Shown: positions 26,463 to 35,498 of the stretch, one piece after another | Numbering within the stretch: position 1 is the stretch's first letter | Layout: each line of letters starts with the position of its first letter | Notes under the pieces: generated by a model | What the model saw: the letters and a program-made list of their open reading frames with translations, nothing else | What the model was told of the DNA's origin: nothing | The model's database searches: none | From: CAYLNL01 sp964385175 | GTDB lineage: Bacteria; Bacteroidota; Bacteroidia; Flavobacteriales; Flavobacteriaceae | Direction of reading: 5' to 3' | Assembly (NCBI GenBank): GCA_964385175.1 | Contig: CAYLNL010000003.1 | Coordinates: forward strand, 186,001-250,000 | Length of the DNA: 64,000 bases | Position numbers and translations under genes: made by a program

Positions 26463-26744
26463 AAAATAAAACAAATTTGGGTATAAAAATACAAAAAAAT
26501 AAAAACAATGCTAAATAAACAAAACAAATGGTATAAAAAAACACCTGCGATATTTTAATTTTAACTCTGCCCCTTACCGTTCTCGTTTTCCTGATTTCGT
26601 ATCGCTTATTATATATACGCTATAATAAGGGATAATAGTATAGATAGTGAAAAATTTTTCAAAAAAAGAGAGAACCCATTTGGAGAGATTGTAAAGAGAA
26701 TTTGACTGATGTAGGAAAAGAGTCGCCGAAAATTCCTATAATCT
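26463..26744. other. Intergenic region, very AT-rich, no gene seen
   Basis: About 280 bases with many A/T runs. Short open frames on both strands have no coding character. The right border is the terminator of the PUR gene. Confidence 0.5.
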
Positions 26745-26773
26745 ATAAAAAAACCGCATGTATCAATGCGGTT
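26745..26773 (-). terminator. Rho-independent terminator of the PUR gene
   Basis: AACCGCAT (26752-26759) and its complement ATGCGGTT (26766-26773) enclose a 6-base loop. On the minus strand it is followed by a seven-T run. It lies 28 bases after the stop of the gene at 26801. Confidence 0.88.
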
Positions 26774-26800
26774 ATAAGAAGAATAGCTGGTATACGCCAC

Positions 26801-27166
26801 TTAGATATCTTCAAAATCTACTTCCGTGAAACTGTCGGAAGATTTTTCTCTTTTAGCCTCTGTTTCTCTTTTGAAGTCTTTCTGGTGACGATCAGATATA
26901 ACCTCTTGCCCTTTTTCATTTACGATAAAGGTGATGCTTTCATTCAAAAAACTTTTAAATGCCTCAAAATCTTCTTTATAGAGATAGATTTTGTGTTTTT
27001 TGTACTCATGCGAGCCGTCTTCATAGGAAAATTTTTTACTTTCCGTTATGGTTAAGTAATAATCGCCGGCTTTTGTTTCTTTTACGTCGAAAAAGTAGGT
27101 TCTTCTGCCTGCTTTTAACACTCGGGAGAAAATATCATCATTCTCCAATAATTCTTTTTCGTTCAT
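26801..27166 (-). CDS. PUR-alpha-like nucleic-acid-binding protein (DUF3276)
   Basis: 121 residues. AGRRTYFFDVKETKAGDYYLTITESKK and HKIYLYKEDFEAFKSFLNE are the conserved core of the bacteroidotal PUR family, which binds single-stranded DNA and RNA as a dimer. The C-terminal 30 residues are charged and probably disordered. It lies upstream of its own terminator and 75 bases after the end of the ABC exporter gene. It is probably a constitutive cytosolic protein. Confidence 0.92.
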   Translation of the reverse strand: MNEKELLENDDIFSRVLKAGRRTYFFDVKETKAGDYYLTITESKKFSYEDGSHEYKKHKIYLYKEDFEAFKSFLNESITFIVNEKGQEVISDRHQKDFKRETEAKREKSSDSFTEVDFEDI

Positions 27167-27241
27167 AGTCCTGCATTCTTTAATTAACGTTTGTTACGGG
27201 TACCAAAAATGAAAAAAAAAAAGAAGCCATACAACAAAAAA

Positions 27242-29002
27242 TTATATTTCTTTTCCAGATAATTGATTGTGATACAGTTGATAGTACATTCCACCTGCCT
27301 CTAACAGCCCGCTATGAGTGCCTTCCTCTGCAATTTTTCCGTGCTCCAACACAATGATTCTGTCGGCGTTTTTCACAGAAGATATCCGATGGCTCACAAT
27401 AATAGTAGTTTTCTTTTTAACCGCTTCCGCCAGGTTTTTCAAAATCACTTCCTCTGTTTCCGTATCTACCGCAGACAGGCAATCATCAAACAAATAGATA
27501 ACAGGTTCTTTAATGAGCGCCCGGGCAATGGCAATCCGTTGTTTTTGCCCCCCGCTCAAGGTAATACCCCGTTCCCCCAGCAAGGTATCATAGGTTTGCG
27601 TAAAACTCATAATAGTTTCATGAACCGCCGCCATCCTGGCGGCCGCTATAATTTCGTCATCAGTTGCATCTTCCTTGCCAAAACGAATGTTGTTTTTAAT
27701 AGTATCTGAAAATAAAAAGGCGTCTTGCGGCACCACTCCCATAGCGTTTCTAAGTGAGTGCATATCCCATTCCTTAACAGGAATATCATCTACAAGAACC
27801 ATTCCTTCCGTAGCATCGTACAAACGACCTATGAGGTCTAAGACGCTCGATTTTCCCGAGCCCGTCTTGCCTATAATTGCAAGTGTTTCTCCCGGGTGTA
27901 GTGTAAAAGATATATTTTGTAACGCCGTGATATGGGTATCTTCATAGGTGAGTGATACGTTTTTGAAAGTAATTTTTCCCTTAATTTCCTGTTTTTTAGC
28001 CCCCGCTGCATTTTGAATATCGGGAATGCTATTGAGGAACTCATTAATCCGCTTTTGAGATGCTTCCGCCCGTTGTACAATAGATGTTACCCAGCCCACC
28101 GTAGCAACTGGCCAGGTGAGCATGTTGATATAAATAATAAATTCTGCAATAACTCCAATACTATCAATAGACCCATCTATATATTGTTTACCTCCTACAT
28201 AAATAGTAATGATACTGCTCATGCCAATGAGCATAATCATCAACGGGAAAAACCAGGCATCTACTTTTGCCAGGTTCATGCTTTTTTCCTTTCCTTTTTC
28301 AGCCAATACCCCCAATTCCCGGTTAATGCGAGGTTCTATTCCATACGCTTTTATAACCGAAATCCCCGAAAACGATTCCTGGGAGAACGTGGAGAGCTCC
28401 GAGAGAAATTGCTGTACATCGGTGCTTTTGTGGTGAATGACTTTACTTATCTTGTAAATTAAAAAAGACAGCAACGGCAATGGCAACAATGTGTATAACG
28501 CCATAACAGGCGATTTATAGAACATCATGGGAATTACAAATATAAAAAGAGTAATCGTTTGAATAGTGTACATAAGAGCCGGTCCCGCGTACATGCGCAC
28601 CTGGCTCACATCTTCACTAATACGGTTCATTAAATCTCCCGTGCGGTTTTTCTTATAAAATGTAAGTGATAGCCGTTCATATTGTTTAAAAATTTCATTT
28701 TTAAGGTCAAACTCTATATAGCGAGATATATTAATGATGATTTGTCGCATTATAAAAGTAAAAAGCCCCGATAAAAGAGTGCTCACCAGGATAATTACAA
28801 TATATATTATAAGCGTTCTTTTCAATTCGTTCACTTCATAATTCCCTTTAGAAACTGCATTTTCTACAACCGCAATAGTTTTGCTAATGTAGGGCGGAAG
28901 CACCAGTGAAAATACACGCGCTATAATGGTTACAAGGATGCCTATAAACAACTTGGAGCGGTATTTTTTAAAATACTTGTTCAGGTATTTCAGTTCTTTC
29001 AT
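27242..29002 (-). CDS. ABC exporter, fused permease and ATPase
   Basis: 586 residues. Six transmembrane helices (about 15-315) are followed by a complete nucleotide-binding domain: Walker A GKTGSGKSS, Q-loop GVVPQDAFLF, signature LSGGQKQRIAIARAL, Walker B VIYLFDDCLSAVD and switch His in VSHRISSV. In the Walker B motif the usual DEP is DDC, so the residue after the last acidic pair position is Asp rather than Glu, as in heterodimeric exporters with a degenerate site. The protein may therefore pair with another half-transporter. The substrate could be lipid or drug; the sequence does not decide. Confidence 0.93.
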   Translation of the reverse strand: MKELKYLNKYFKKYRSKLFIGILVTIIARVFSLVLPPYISKTIAVVENAVSKGNYEVNELKRTLIIYIVIILVSTLLSGLFTFIMRQIIINISRYIEFDLKNEIFKQYERLSLTFYKKNRTGDLMNRISEDVSQVRMYAGPALMYTIQTITLFIFVIPMMFYKSPVMALYTLLPLPLLSFLIYKISKVIHHKSTDVQQFLSELSTFSQESFSGISVIKAYGIEPRINRELGVLAEKGKEKSMNLAKVDAWFFPLMIMLIGMSSIITIYVGGKQYIDGSIDSIGVIAEFIIYINMLTWPVATVGWVTSIVQRAEASQKRINEFLNSIPDIQNAAGAKKQEIKGKITFKNVSLTYEDTHITALQNISFTLHPGETLAIIGKTGSGKSSVLDLIGRLYDATEGMVLVDDIPVKEWDMHSLRNAMGVVPQDAFLFSDTIKNNIRFGKEDATDDEIIAAARMAAVHETIMSFTQTYDTLLGERGITLSGGQKQRIAIARALIKEPVIYLFDDCLSAVDTETEEVILKNLAEAVKKKTTIIVSHRISSVKNADRIIVLEHGKIAEEGTHSGLLEAGGMYYQLYHNQLSGKEI

Positions 29003-29072
29003 ACTCTATTGTTAACGCTTGGTAAAAAACATAATTTAGTATCTCGCCACACTACCTTACCAGATAATCTGT

Positions 29073-29080
29073 TATTTTTG
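29073..29080 (+). promoter_or_regulatory. -7 box (TATTTTTG) of leucine dehydrogenase gene
   Basis: Exact TAnnTTTG match, 40 bases before the ATG at 29121. Confidence 0.5.
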
Positions 29081-29120
29081 CACTGCATTATTCAATTCTA
29101 ATATTATCGTTACCCATCAC

Positions 29121-30227
29121 ATGAACTCCCAAACTCTTTTAACCAGCGAATTTAAAGACTCTACATCTGTATTCGGACATCCCTCTTTTGATGAGCATGA
29201 GCAGGTGATGTTTTGTTTTGACAAAGATACAGGTTTACGGGCAATTATAGGCATCCATAACACTGTGTTGGGGCCTGCCCTGGGCGGTACCCGAATGTGG
29301 AACTATGCCAGCGAGCGCGAAGCGCTGAATGATGTGCTGCGGCTTTCCAGGGGAATGACCTATAAATCTGCCATTACCGGGCTAAACCTGGGAGGTGGAA
29401 AAGCTGTTATTATGGGTGATGCCAAAACCCAAAAAACCCGCCAGTTAATGACTCGTTTCGCCGAGTTTGTACACTCTCTCGGCGGAAAATATATTACTGC
29501 CGAAGACGTAGGCATGGAAACCGCTGATATGGATTTAATCCGCCAAACAACCCCTTATGTTACCGGCATTTCAGAAAGCAAAGGAGGCGCCGGAAACCCT
29601 TCGCCTATAACCGCCTATGGTGTTTTTATGGGGATGAAAGCCGCCTCTAAATACCTGTTTGGAACAGATAGCCTGCAAGGGAGAAAAATAATAGTGCAAG
29701 GCGTGGGGCATGTGGGCGAAGCCCTGGTAGGGCACATAAGCAGCGAAGGCGCACAAGTATTTATAACCGATATTGATAGTGAACGACTGGAAAAAGTACA
29801 TCGCCAATACGGCGCATCTATCTATACCCTGCCCGATATATATAGCGCCGAGGTAGATATTTATGCGCCCTGCGCCCTGGGAGCTACCATAAACGACAAT
29901 ACCGTTTATAAAATAAACGCTAAAATAATAGCCGGCGCAGCTAATAACCAACTCGCCGATGAAGAAAAACACGGGAGAATTTTACAAGAAAGAGGTATTG
30001 TATATGCCCCCGACTTCCTCATCAACGCTGGCGGCATCATCAACGTCTATGCTGAATTAGAGGGATATGGAAAAGCCGAAATTATAAAGAAAACAGAAAA
30101 CATTTATAACACCACTCTTGAAATTTTGGCGCACGCACGCACCAACCAGTGCACACCCCAGGAAGCCGCCCTCAGCATTGCAAAAGCCCGCATAGCTGCC
30201 CGAAAGGCAGAACGGGAAAAAAATTGA
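29121..30227 (+). CDS. Leucine dehydrogenase (Glu/Leu/Phe/Val dehydrogenase family)
   Basis: 368 residues. It catalyses NAD-dependent oxidative deamination of branched-chain amino acids. The glycine-rich NLGGGKAVI carries the catalytic lysine, and ALGGTRMW with the substrate lysine region GMTYKSAITGL precedes it. The Rossmann motif is GVGHVGEALVGH. The length is typical of leucine dehydrogenases, shorter than glutamate dehydrogenases. It is followed after 58 bases by nusB on the same strand. Confidence 0.93.
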   Translation: MNSQTLLTSEFKDSTSVFGHPSFDEHEQVMFCFDKDTGLRAIIGIHNTVLGPALGGTRMWNYASEREALNDVLRLSRGMTYKSAITGLNLGGGKAVIMGDAKTQKTRQLMTRFAEFVHSLGGKYITAEDVGMETADMDLIRQTTPYVTGISESKGGAGNPSPITAYGVFMGMKAASKYLFGTDSLQGRKIIVQGVGHVGEALVGHISSEGAQVFITDIDSERLEKVHRQYGASIYTLPDIYSAEVDIYAPCALGATINDNTVYKINAKIIAGAANNQLADEEKHGRILQERGIVYAPDFLINAGGIINVYAELEGYGKAEIIKKTENIYNTTLEILAHARTNQCTPQEAALSIAKARIAARKAEREKN

Positions 30228-30285
30228 TACACCACAGAAAAACATCTCTTTATTTTTAACATACTTAAAAGCCACCGTTCTTTTC

Positions 30286-31227
30286 ATGCTCACCCGAAGA
30301 CACATTCGAATAAAAGTAATGCAGGCGGTGTATGCCTTTATGCAATCTGAAAAACCCGACAGGGAACAACAGGAAAAATTACTTATCAACAGCCTGGAAA
30401 ATATGTATAATCTCTACCTCTCCCTGTTGAGCCTACTCATAGAAATTCATAAAACAGCCGAAAAACAACTCCGCCTCCAGCAAAAAAAATACCTGGCCAC
30501 CCAGGAAGAAAAAAATCCCACCCGAAAATTTATAACCAATCCTATATTTATTTTGTTGAGAAATGATAGCCTGACGGAGGGATTGAAAAAAAGAAACCTT
30601 CCTGACTGGAATGTGGACGACAGGTATGTACAAGATATTTACAAAGCTATTCTCGAAAGCCCGCCCTACAAAAAATATATGAACTCTCCCGCCGGCTCCT
30701 TCAAAGAAGACAAAGAATGTGTCATAGCCATTTTTCGCGATTGCATAGCCCAGGACGATAAATTATACCAGTACCTGGAAGACTACACCCTCACCTGGGG
30801 AGATGATTTTCCGGTAGTGAACACCTACCTCCTCAAAATGCTTCAGAAAGTAGAATCCAACACGCCCCCCTCTTACTTCCTGGTAAAACTCTACAAGAAC
30901 GAAGACGATAAAAGCTTTGGTAAAGACCTCTTTCGAAAAACCCTCCTACACAACCAAGACCTCCAGACCCAAATAGAAGGAAAAGCCCTTAACTGGGATA
31001 TAGAACGAATAGCTGCTATAGACCTCATTCTCTTAAAAATGGCGGTTTGTGAATTTTTATACTTCCCCAGCATTCCCACAAAAGTTACCATGAACGAATA
31101 TTTAGAAATTGCTAAAGAATACTCCACCTCTAAAAGCAGCCTCTTCATCAACGGCATCTTAGACAAACTGTTGAAAGAATACACCGCTGAAAGCCGGTTG
31201 AACAAAGCCGGCAGAGGGTTGCTGTAA
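30286..31227 (+). CDS. nusB: Transcription antitermination factor NusB, long bacteroidotal form
   Basis: 313 residues, about twice the length of E. coli NusB. The extra N-terminal half starts with the RRHIRIKVMQAVYAF typical of the family. The C-terminal NusB helices are clear: WDIERIAAIDLILLKMAVCEF, PTKVTMNEYLEIAKEYS and SSLFINGILDKLL. It binds boxA RNA with NusE in rRNA antitermination. First gene of the cluster nusB - DUF1573 - yajC, a common order in Flavobacteriia. Confidence 0.95.
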   Translation: MLTRRHIRIKVMQAVYAFMQSEKPDREQQEKLLINSLENMYNLYLSLLSLLIEIHKTAEKQLRLQQKKYLATQEEKNPTRKFITNPIFILLRNDSLTEGLKKRNLPDWNVDDRYVQDIYKAILESPPYKKYMNSPAGSFKEDKECVIAIFRDCIAQDDKLYQYLEDYTLTWGDDFPVVNTYLLKMLQKVESNTPPSYFLVKLYKNEDDKSFGKDLFRKTLLHNQDLQTQIEGKALNWDIERIAAIDLILLKMAVCEFLYFPSIPTKVTMNEYLEIAKEYSTSKSSLFINGILDKLLKEYTAESRLNKAGRGLL

Positions 31228-31245
31228 AAAAAATTCGTATGTTTG
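31219..31245 (+). promoter_or_regulatory. Possible promoter of the DUF1573 lipoprotein (TTG-N16-TATGTTTG)
   Basis: TTG at 31219-31221 and TATGTTTG at 31238-31245. The 16-base spacing is one short of the usual range. It lies in the nusB tail and gap, and places the real start at 31272 rather than 31239. Confidence 0.45.
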
Positions 31246-31271
31246 CACCATCAAAAAAACGCTTTTTTCTT

Positions 31272-31739
31272 ATGAAAATATATATTCTAAGCATCAGCCT
31301 ATGCACCCTCTTCTTTTTAGCCGCCTGTAAAACAGACGCCTCTAAAAAAATAAAAGAAGAAAACGTCCAACTGGCCGCTCAGCGAGACGAGCTCAGCAAA
31401 AATCTCCCCATAATGACATTTGAAAAAAAAGAACACGATTTTGGAACCATTGCTTGGGGAACACCGGTAGAAACCATTTTTAAATTTACCAATACCGGCA
31501 ACGCTCCGCTTGTTATCACCAACGCAACCAGTTCATGCGGATGCACCATCCCCGAATATCCCAAAGACAAATCCATAGCCCCCGGCCAATCAGGAGAACT
31601 AAAAGTAAAATTCAATGGCTCCGGTAAAAATCTCGTAACCAAAATAGTAACCGTTTACGCCAATACCGAAAAAGGAAACGAACAACTAAAAATAAAAGCC
31701 TTTGTAGAAACCAAAGAAGCCCAAGGGAAAGAAAAATAA
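31272..31739 (+). CDS. DUF1573 lipoprotein
   Basis: 155 residues from MKIYILSISLCTLFFLAAC, a lipoprotein signal with the acylated Cys at residue 19. A short coiled segment (IKEENVQLAAQRDELSKN) precedes the DUF1573 immunoglobulin-like domain: HDFGTIAWG, FKFTNTGNAPLVI and SSCGCTIPEYPKDKSIAPG. Such proteins are exported and their partners are unknown. It lies 18 bases before yajC. Confidence 0.9.
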   Translation: MKIYILSISLCTLFFLAACKTDASKKIKEENVQLAAQRDELSKNLPIMTFEKKEHDFGTIAWGTPVETIFKFTNTGNAPLVITNATSSCGCTIPEYPKDKSIAPGQSGELKVKFNGSGKNLVTKIVTVYANTEKGNEQLKIKAFVETKEAQGKEK

Positions 31740-31757
31740 ACCACTAAAAAAACAACC

Positions 31758-32048
31758 ATGAGTTTAATCAACCAATTAGCCCCCTTTCTGTTAATGTTTG
31801 TTGTTATCTATTTCTTTATGATACGCCCCCAGATACGACGCCAAAAACAAGAGAAAAAATTTATGACCGAACTTCAAAAAGGAGATAGAATCATTACCAA
31901 AAGTGGTATGCACGGCAAAATAATAGAGCTCACAGACGATGCATGCGTAGTAGAAACCCTTGCCGGTAAAATTAAATTCGAGCGTTCTGCCATCTCCATG
32001 GAGCTATCTAAAAAACTAAACCCACCCCCCCCCGCTCCGCAAAAATAA
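31758..32048 (+). CDS. yajC: Preprotein translocase accessory protein YajC
   Basis: 96 residues with one N-terminal membrane helix (about 5-22, MFVVIYFFMIRPQ) followed by the cytosolic RRQKQEKKFMTELQKGDRIITKSGMHG domain. It forms part of the SecDF-YajC complex. The tail is proline-rich. Usual length for the family. Confidence 0.95.
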   Translation: MSLINQLAPFLLMFVVIYFFMIRPQIRRQKQEKKFMTELQKGDRIITKSGMHGKIIELTDDACVVETLAGKIKFERSAISMELSKKLNPPPPAPQK

Positions 32049-32111
32049 TATCACTTCTATTTAAACCTTCATAAAAACACCATACATTCATGGTATTCTT
32101 TATTTATTTTC

Positions 32112-32119
32112 TATATTTG
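32112..32119 (+). promoter_or_regulatory. -7 box (TATATTTG) of the TonB receptor gene
   Basis: Exact TAnnTTTG match, 19 bases before the ATG at 32139. Confidence 0.5.
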
Positions 32120-32138
32120 GCGAAAAAATATAGAAGCC

Positions 32139-35100
32139 ATGAAAAAGTTATACCTCTTAGCAACACTCCTTACTCTTACCCTAAATCTTTCCTACGCCCA
32201 GGACCTCACCATTGTAGGAAACGTTACCGATGAGCAAAATCAGCCCTTAAGCGGGGTATCTATTATAGTAAAAGGAACCAGCCGGGGAACCACCACCGAC
32301 ATGGAGGGCGATTATCAATTAGAAGCCGATAAAGGCGAAACCCTCATTTTCTCTTACCTGGGGTTTGCCACCAAGGAAATTGTAATAGATTCTGAAATTA
32401 TTGATGTTACCCTAAGAGAAAATACCCAGGCGCTGGACGATGTTGTAGTTATTGGGTCCCGAAACCTAAACAGAACGTCCACCGAAACCCCGGTACCCGT
32501 AGATGTTATTAATATTGCCAAACTCACTACCTCTTCCCCCCAAATTACCGTAAACGAGATACTCAACTATGCGGCGCCTTCTTTTTCTTCTAACACCCAA
32601 ACCATATCAGATGGTACAGACCATATTGACCCGGCTTCTTTGCGCGGGTTAGGCCCCGACCAGGTATTAGTGCTCATAAACGGGAAACGAAGACATAAAA
32701 CCTCCCTCGTAAATATAAACGGAACCTTTGGCAGAGGAAGCGTAGGCACCGATATGAACTCTATCCCCTCCAACTCCATTGAACGAATAGAAATACTGCG
32801 CGATGGCGCTGCTGCCCAATATGGCTCAGATGCCATTGCAGGGGTCATCAACATCGTCCTTAAAAAATCGGTAAACCAGCTCACTGTAGGCGCTTACACC
32901 GGAGCTAATTTCACCAGCGAAGCCAGTCCCCAAAAAAAGATAGACGGTGAAAAAGTGAACCTTAATCTCAACTATGGCTTACCCATTGGGCAAAACGGCG
33001 GCTATGTAAACTTCTCCGGAACCTTCGGTTTCCGGGGTGCCACCAACCGGATGCAGGAATTTGCCGGCGCTATTTTCAACGGGCTTAACTCTGTAGAAAG
33101 AGCAGCAGCAAACGCAGGGGTTAACATCTCCGATTTATATTCAGATGAAAACTTAATTCGGTTATATGCTCAAAATAATGGCGCCCTCAGCGTCGAGCAA
33201 ATAGCCATTATACAAGCAGCTTCCAATACAGAGCTACGCGATTTTAACGGATTAGCGGGTTCTCAGAGAAGTGCAGGTTTTAATTTTTCTTATAATGATT
33301 ATATTGCAGCTATGAACCCTGTTGCATATTTTAATAGTATGCGAAACTCTTTCAATGGATTATCATATAGCGATGTAGCCCAGGAAATGGCAGTACAAGA
33401 TTTTTATAATAGCGCCACAGCAGACGGCAATCCTATGGATGCAAGTGAGTTTAGCCAGCTTTTAACCCTTTTTAATATAGCTGCTCCTCTTTTCTTTAAT
33501 AATACCGATGCCGAGTTAACCGCCAGAGGATTGGAGCGAAGTGATTTCAACATGCGCGTAGGGCAATCTGAACTACGCGATGCCCAGTTCTTTGCCAACC
33601 TTAGCATACCTCTCGGGGAGAAAGCAGAACTCTATGGTTTTGGCGGAATAGGTTACCGGCGTGGAAACGCAGCCGGCTTCTACAGGCTCCCTAACCAGGA
33701 ACGCACCTACACCCCCGCCTACCTCAATGGATTTTTACCCGAAATAAACTCTAACATTGGCGACCAGTCTCTGGCAATGGGTATCCGCGGCAATTCAAAA
33801 GGTTGGAATATAGACTTTAGCAACACCTGGGGGCGAAACAAATTCTCCTACGTCATCACTAACTCCAACAATGCCTCTATGGGTAACTCCACCCCGTTTG
33901 AAGCCTATGCAGGTGGGTTTAGCTATGCTGAAAACACTACCAACTTTGACATGAGCCGCCTCTTTGAAGATGTTTTAGAAGGATTAAACGTAGCTTTTGG
34001 AGCGGAGTACCGAATGGAAAACTACCAGATTTTTGCCGGGAGCGAAAACTCATACGCTCAATATAACATAGAAGGACAGGTACATAACCCTACTGACCCT
34101 ACTTCTGTGGTGCTCACAGACTTTTTTGGGCGCACCCGCCCCGGAGGTATCCAGGTATTTCCCGGGTTCAGACCTCCCAACGAGGTAAACGCTTTCAGGA
34201 ATTCTGTAGCAGGTTACTTAGACCTGGAAGCCGACCTGAGCAAAAACCTCCTTGTAAGCGGAGCCGTGCGCTACGAAAACTACAGCGATTTTGGCGGAAC
34301 GTTAAACGCCAAATTAAGCACACGAGTAAAGTTTTCAGATAATTTCAACCTTCGTGGCGGAGTACAAACCGGTTTCCGGGCTCCCTCCTTACAGCAAATC
34401 AACTTCAATTCCACCTCAACCCTCTTTATAGATGGCATTCCCTATGAAATTGGCATCTTCCCCAACACCTCCCGCGTAGCGCGCATTTTAGGAATTGAGC
34501 CCCTCAAGCAGGAAACCTCTGTTGGATATACTGCCGGGTTTACCGCTAAAGTCCCTTCCATAGATATTAAAATAACCTTAGATGGCTATCTCACCAACAT
34601 TAAAGACCGTGTAATCCTCACCGGGAACTTTGGCGCCAATGGCGATCCGGAGTTAGAACTCCTCTTCAGCCAGGCAAATGCCCAGCAAGTAGCGTTTTTC
34701 ACCAACTCTGTTGACACTAAAACTAATGGGATAGACTTGGTGGTTGACCATCAAATAAAATTCGGACAATCTAGAAACCTTTTCCTCACCAACACCTTAG
34801 CGTTTACTTTTTCTGAAACCACCGTAGAAAAAGTGAAAGTTCCCGAAGCCATCGCCAACGCCGGGTTAACCAATACTTATTTTGACAGGACGAGCCGTAT
34901 TTACCTCGAAGCAGCCGTGCCCACCACAAAAGGATCTCTCTCTCATCTGCTGGAAGTAAATAAAAAATGGAATGTCTTCTTGCGAAACGCTTATTTTGGC
35001 GAAGTAGAAGAAGCCACCAACACCGTAAACCCCGATATAAACCCCCTATATGCCGGTAAAATAGTTACCGATTTGAGCGTGGGATATAATTTTACCGAAA

Positions 35101-35261
35101 ATCTCAGTTTCACCCTCGGGGCAAATAACCTGCTCGATGTGTATCCTGATATGTCTGACCCCGCTTTCCAATCAAACGGAAGCTTTTTATATTCCCGCCG
35201 CTCCACCCAGTTTGGCACCAACGGGCGACATGTTTTCGGAAGGTTAGTTTTCAAACTCTAA
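32139..35261 (+). CDS. TonB-dependent outer-membrane receptor
   Basis: 1040 residues with signal peptide (cleavage near SYAQ). A carboxypeptidase-D-like domain follows (about 24-100, GNVTDEQNQPLSGVSI, LIFSYLGFATKEI), then the plug (ALDDVVVIGSRN; LRGLGPDQVLVLINGKR; IERIEILRDGAAAQYGSDAIAGVIN). The barrel ends in aromatic FGRLVFKL. Residues about 330-480 form a long extra region (Asn/Ala-rich, more AT-rich DNA) between early barrel strands. No SusD partner is next to it, so small ligands such as siderophores or vitamins are more likely than glycans. It has its own promoter box and terminator. Confidence 0.95.
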   Translation: MKKLYLLATLLTLTLNLSYAQDLTIVGNVTDEQNQPLSGVSIIVKGTSRGTTTDMEGDYQLEADKGETLIFSYLGFATKEIVIDSEIIDVTLRENTQALDDVVVIGSRNLNRTSTETPVPVDVINIAKLTTSSPQITVNEILNYAAPSFSSNTQTISDGTDHIDPASLRGLGPDQVLVLINGKRRHKTSLVNINGTFGRGSVGTDMNSIPSNSIERIEILRDGAAAQYGSDAIAGVINIVLKKSVNQLTVGAYTGANFTSEASPQKKIDGEKVNLNLNYGLPIGQNGGYVNFSGTFGFRGATNRMQEFAGAIFNGLNSVERAAANAGVNISDLYSDENLIRLYAQNNGALSVEQIAIIQAASNTELRDFNGLAGSQRSAGFNFSYNDYIAAMNPVAYFNSMRNSFNGLSYSDVAQEMAVQDFYNSATADGNPMDASEFSQLLTLFNIAAPLFFNNTDAELTARGLERSDFNMRVGQSELRDAQFFANLSIPLGEKAELYGFGGIGYRRGNAAGFYRLPNQERTYTPAYLNGFLPEINSNIGDQSLAMGIRGNSKGWNIDFSNTWGRNKFSYVITNSNNASMGNSTPFEAYAGGFSYAENTTNFDMSRLFEDVLEGLNVAFGAEYRMENYQIFAGSENSYAQYNIEGQVHNPTDPTSVVLTDFFGRTRPGGIQVFPGFRPPNEVNAFRNSVAGYLDLEADLSKNLLVSGAVRYENYSDFGGTLNAKLSTRVKFSDNFNLRGGVQTGFRAPSLQQINFNSTSTLFIDGIPYEIGIFPNTSRVARILGIEPLKQETSVGYTAGFTAKVPSIDIKITLDGYLTNIKDRVILTGNFGANGDPELELLFSQANAQQVAFFTNSVDTKTNGIDLVVDHQIKFGQSRNLFLTNTLAFTFSETTVEKVKVPEAIANAGLTNTYFDRTSRIYLEAAVPTTKGSLSHLLEVNKKWNVFLRNAYFGEVEEATNTVNPDINPLYAGKIVTDLSVGYNFTENLSFTLGANNLLDVYPDMSDPAFQSNGSFLYSRRSTQFGTNGRHVFGRLVFKL

Positions 35262-35337
35262 ACCAGCAAGAAGGGAGAAACCATTCCGAAACCCTGTTGA
35301 AGGGATAATGAGTATTACCTGTCTTTCTATACATGTG

Positions 35338-35371
35338 AGGCTGCCGGTTTAAACCGGCAGCCTTTCTTTTT
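35338..35371 (+). terminator. Strong Rho-independent terminator after the TonB receptor
   Basis: A perfect 26-base palindrome (AGGCTGCCGGTTT at 35338-35350 and its complement at 35351-35363), followed by TTCTTTTT. Confidence 0.92.
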
Positions 35372-35446
35372 GTCTCTAAAAACCTTGCGCACACCTGCAC
35401 TCGCATACAGGCGCAAACCTTTTCTCCTTTGTTTTTCATTCTTTAG

Positions 35447-35477
35447 TTGTATAGAAACCCTATATCTCCTATTTTTG
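35447..35477 (+). promoter_or_regulatory. Promoter of the oxidase operon (TTG-N20-TATTTTTG)
   Basis: TTG at 35447-35449 and TATTTTTG at 35470-35477, spacing 20, a textbook flavobacterial promoter. The cyoE ATG follows 22 bases later. Confidence 0.75.
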
Positions 35478-35498
35478 CAACGCATTTCAGCCTCTTAC

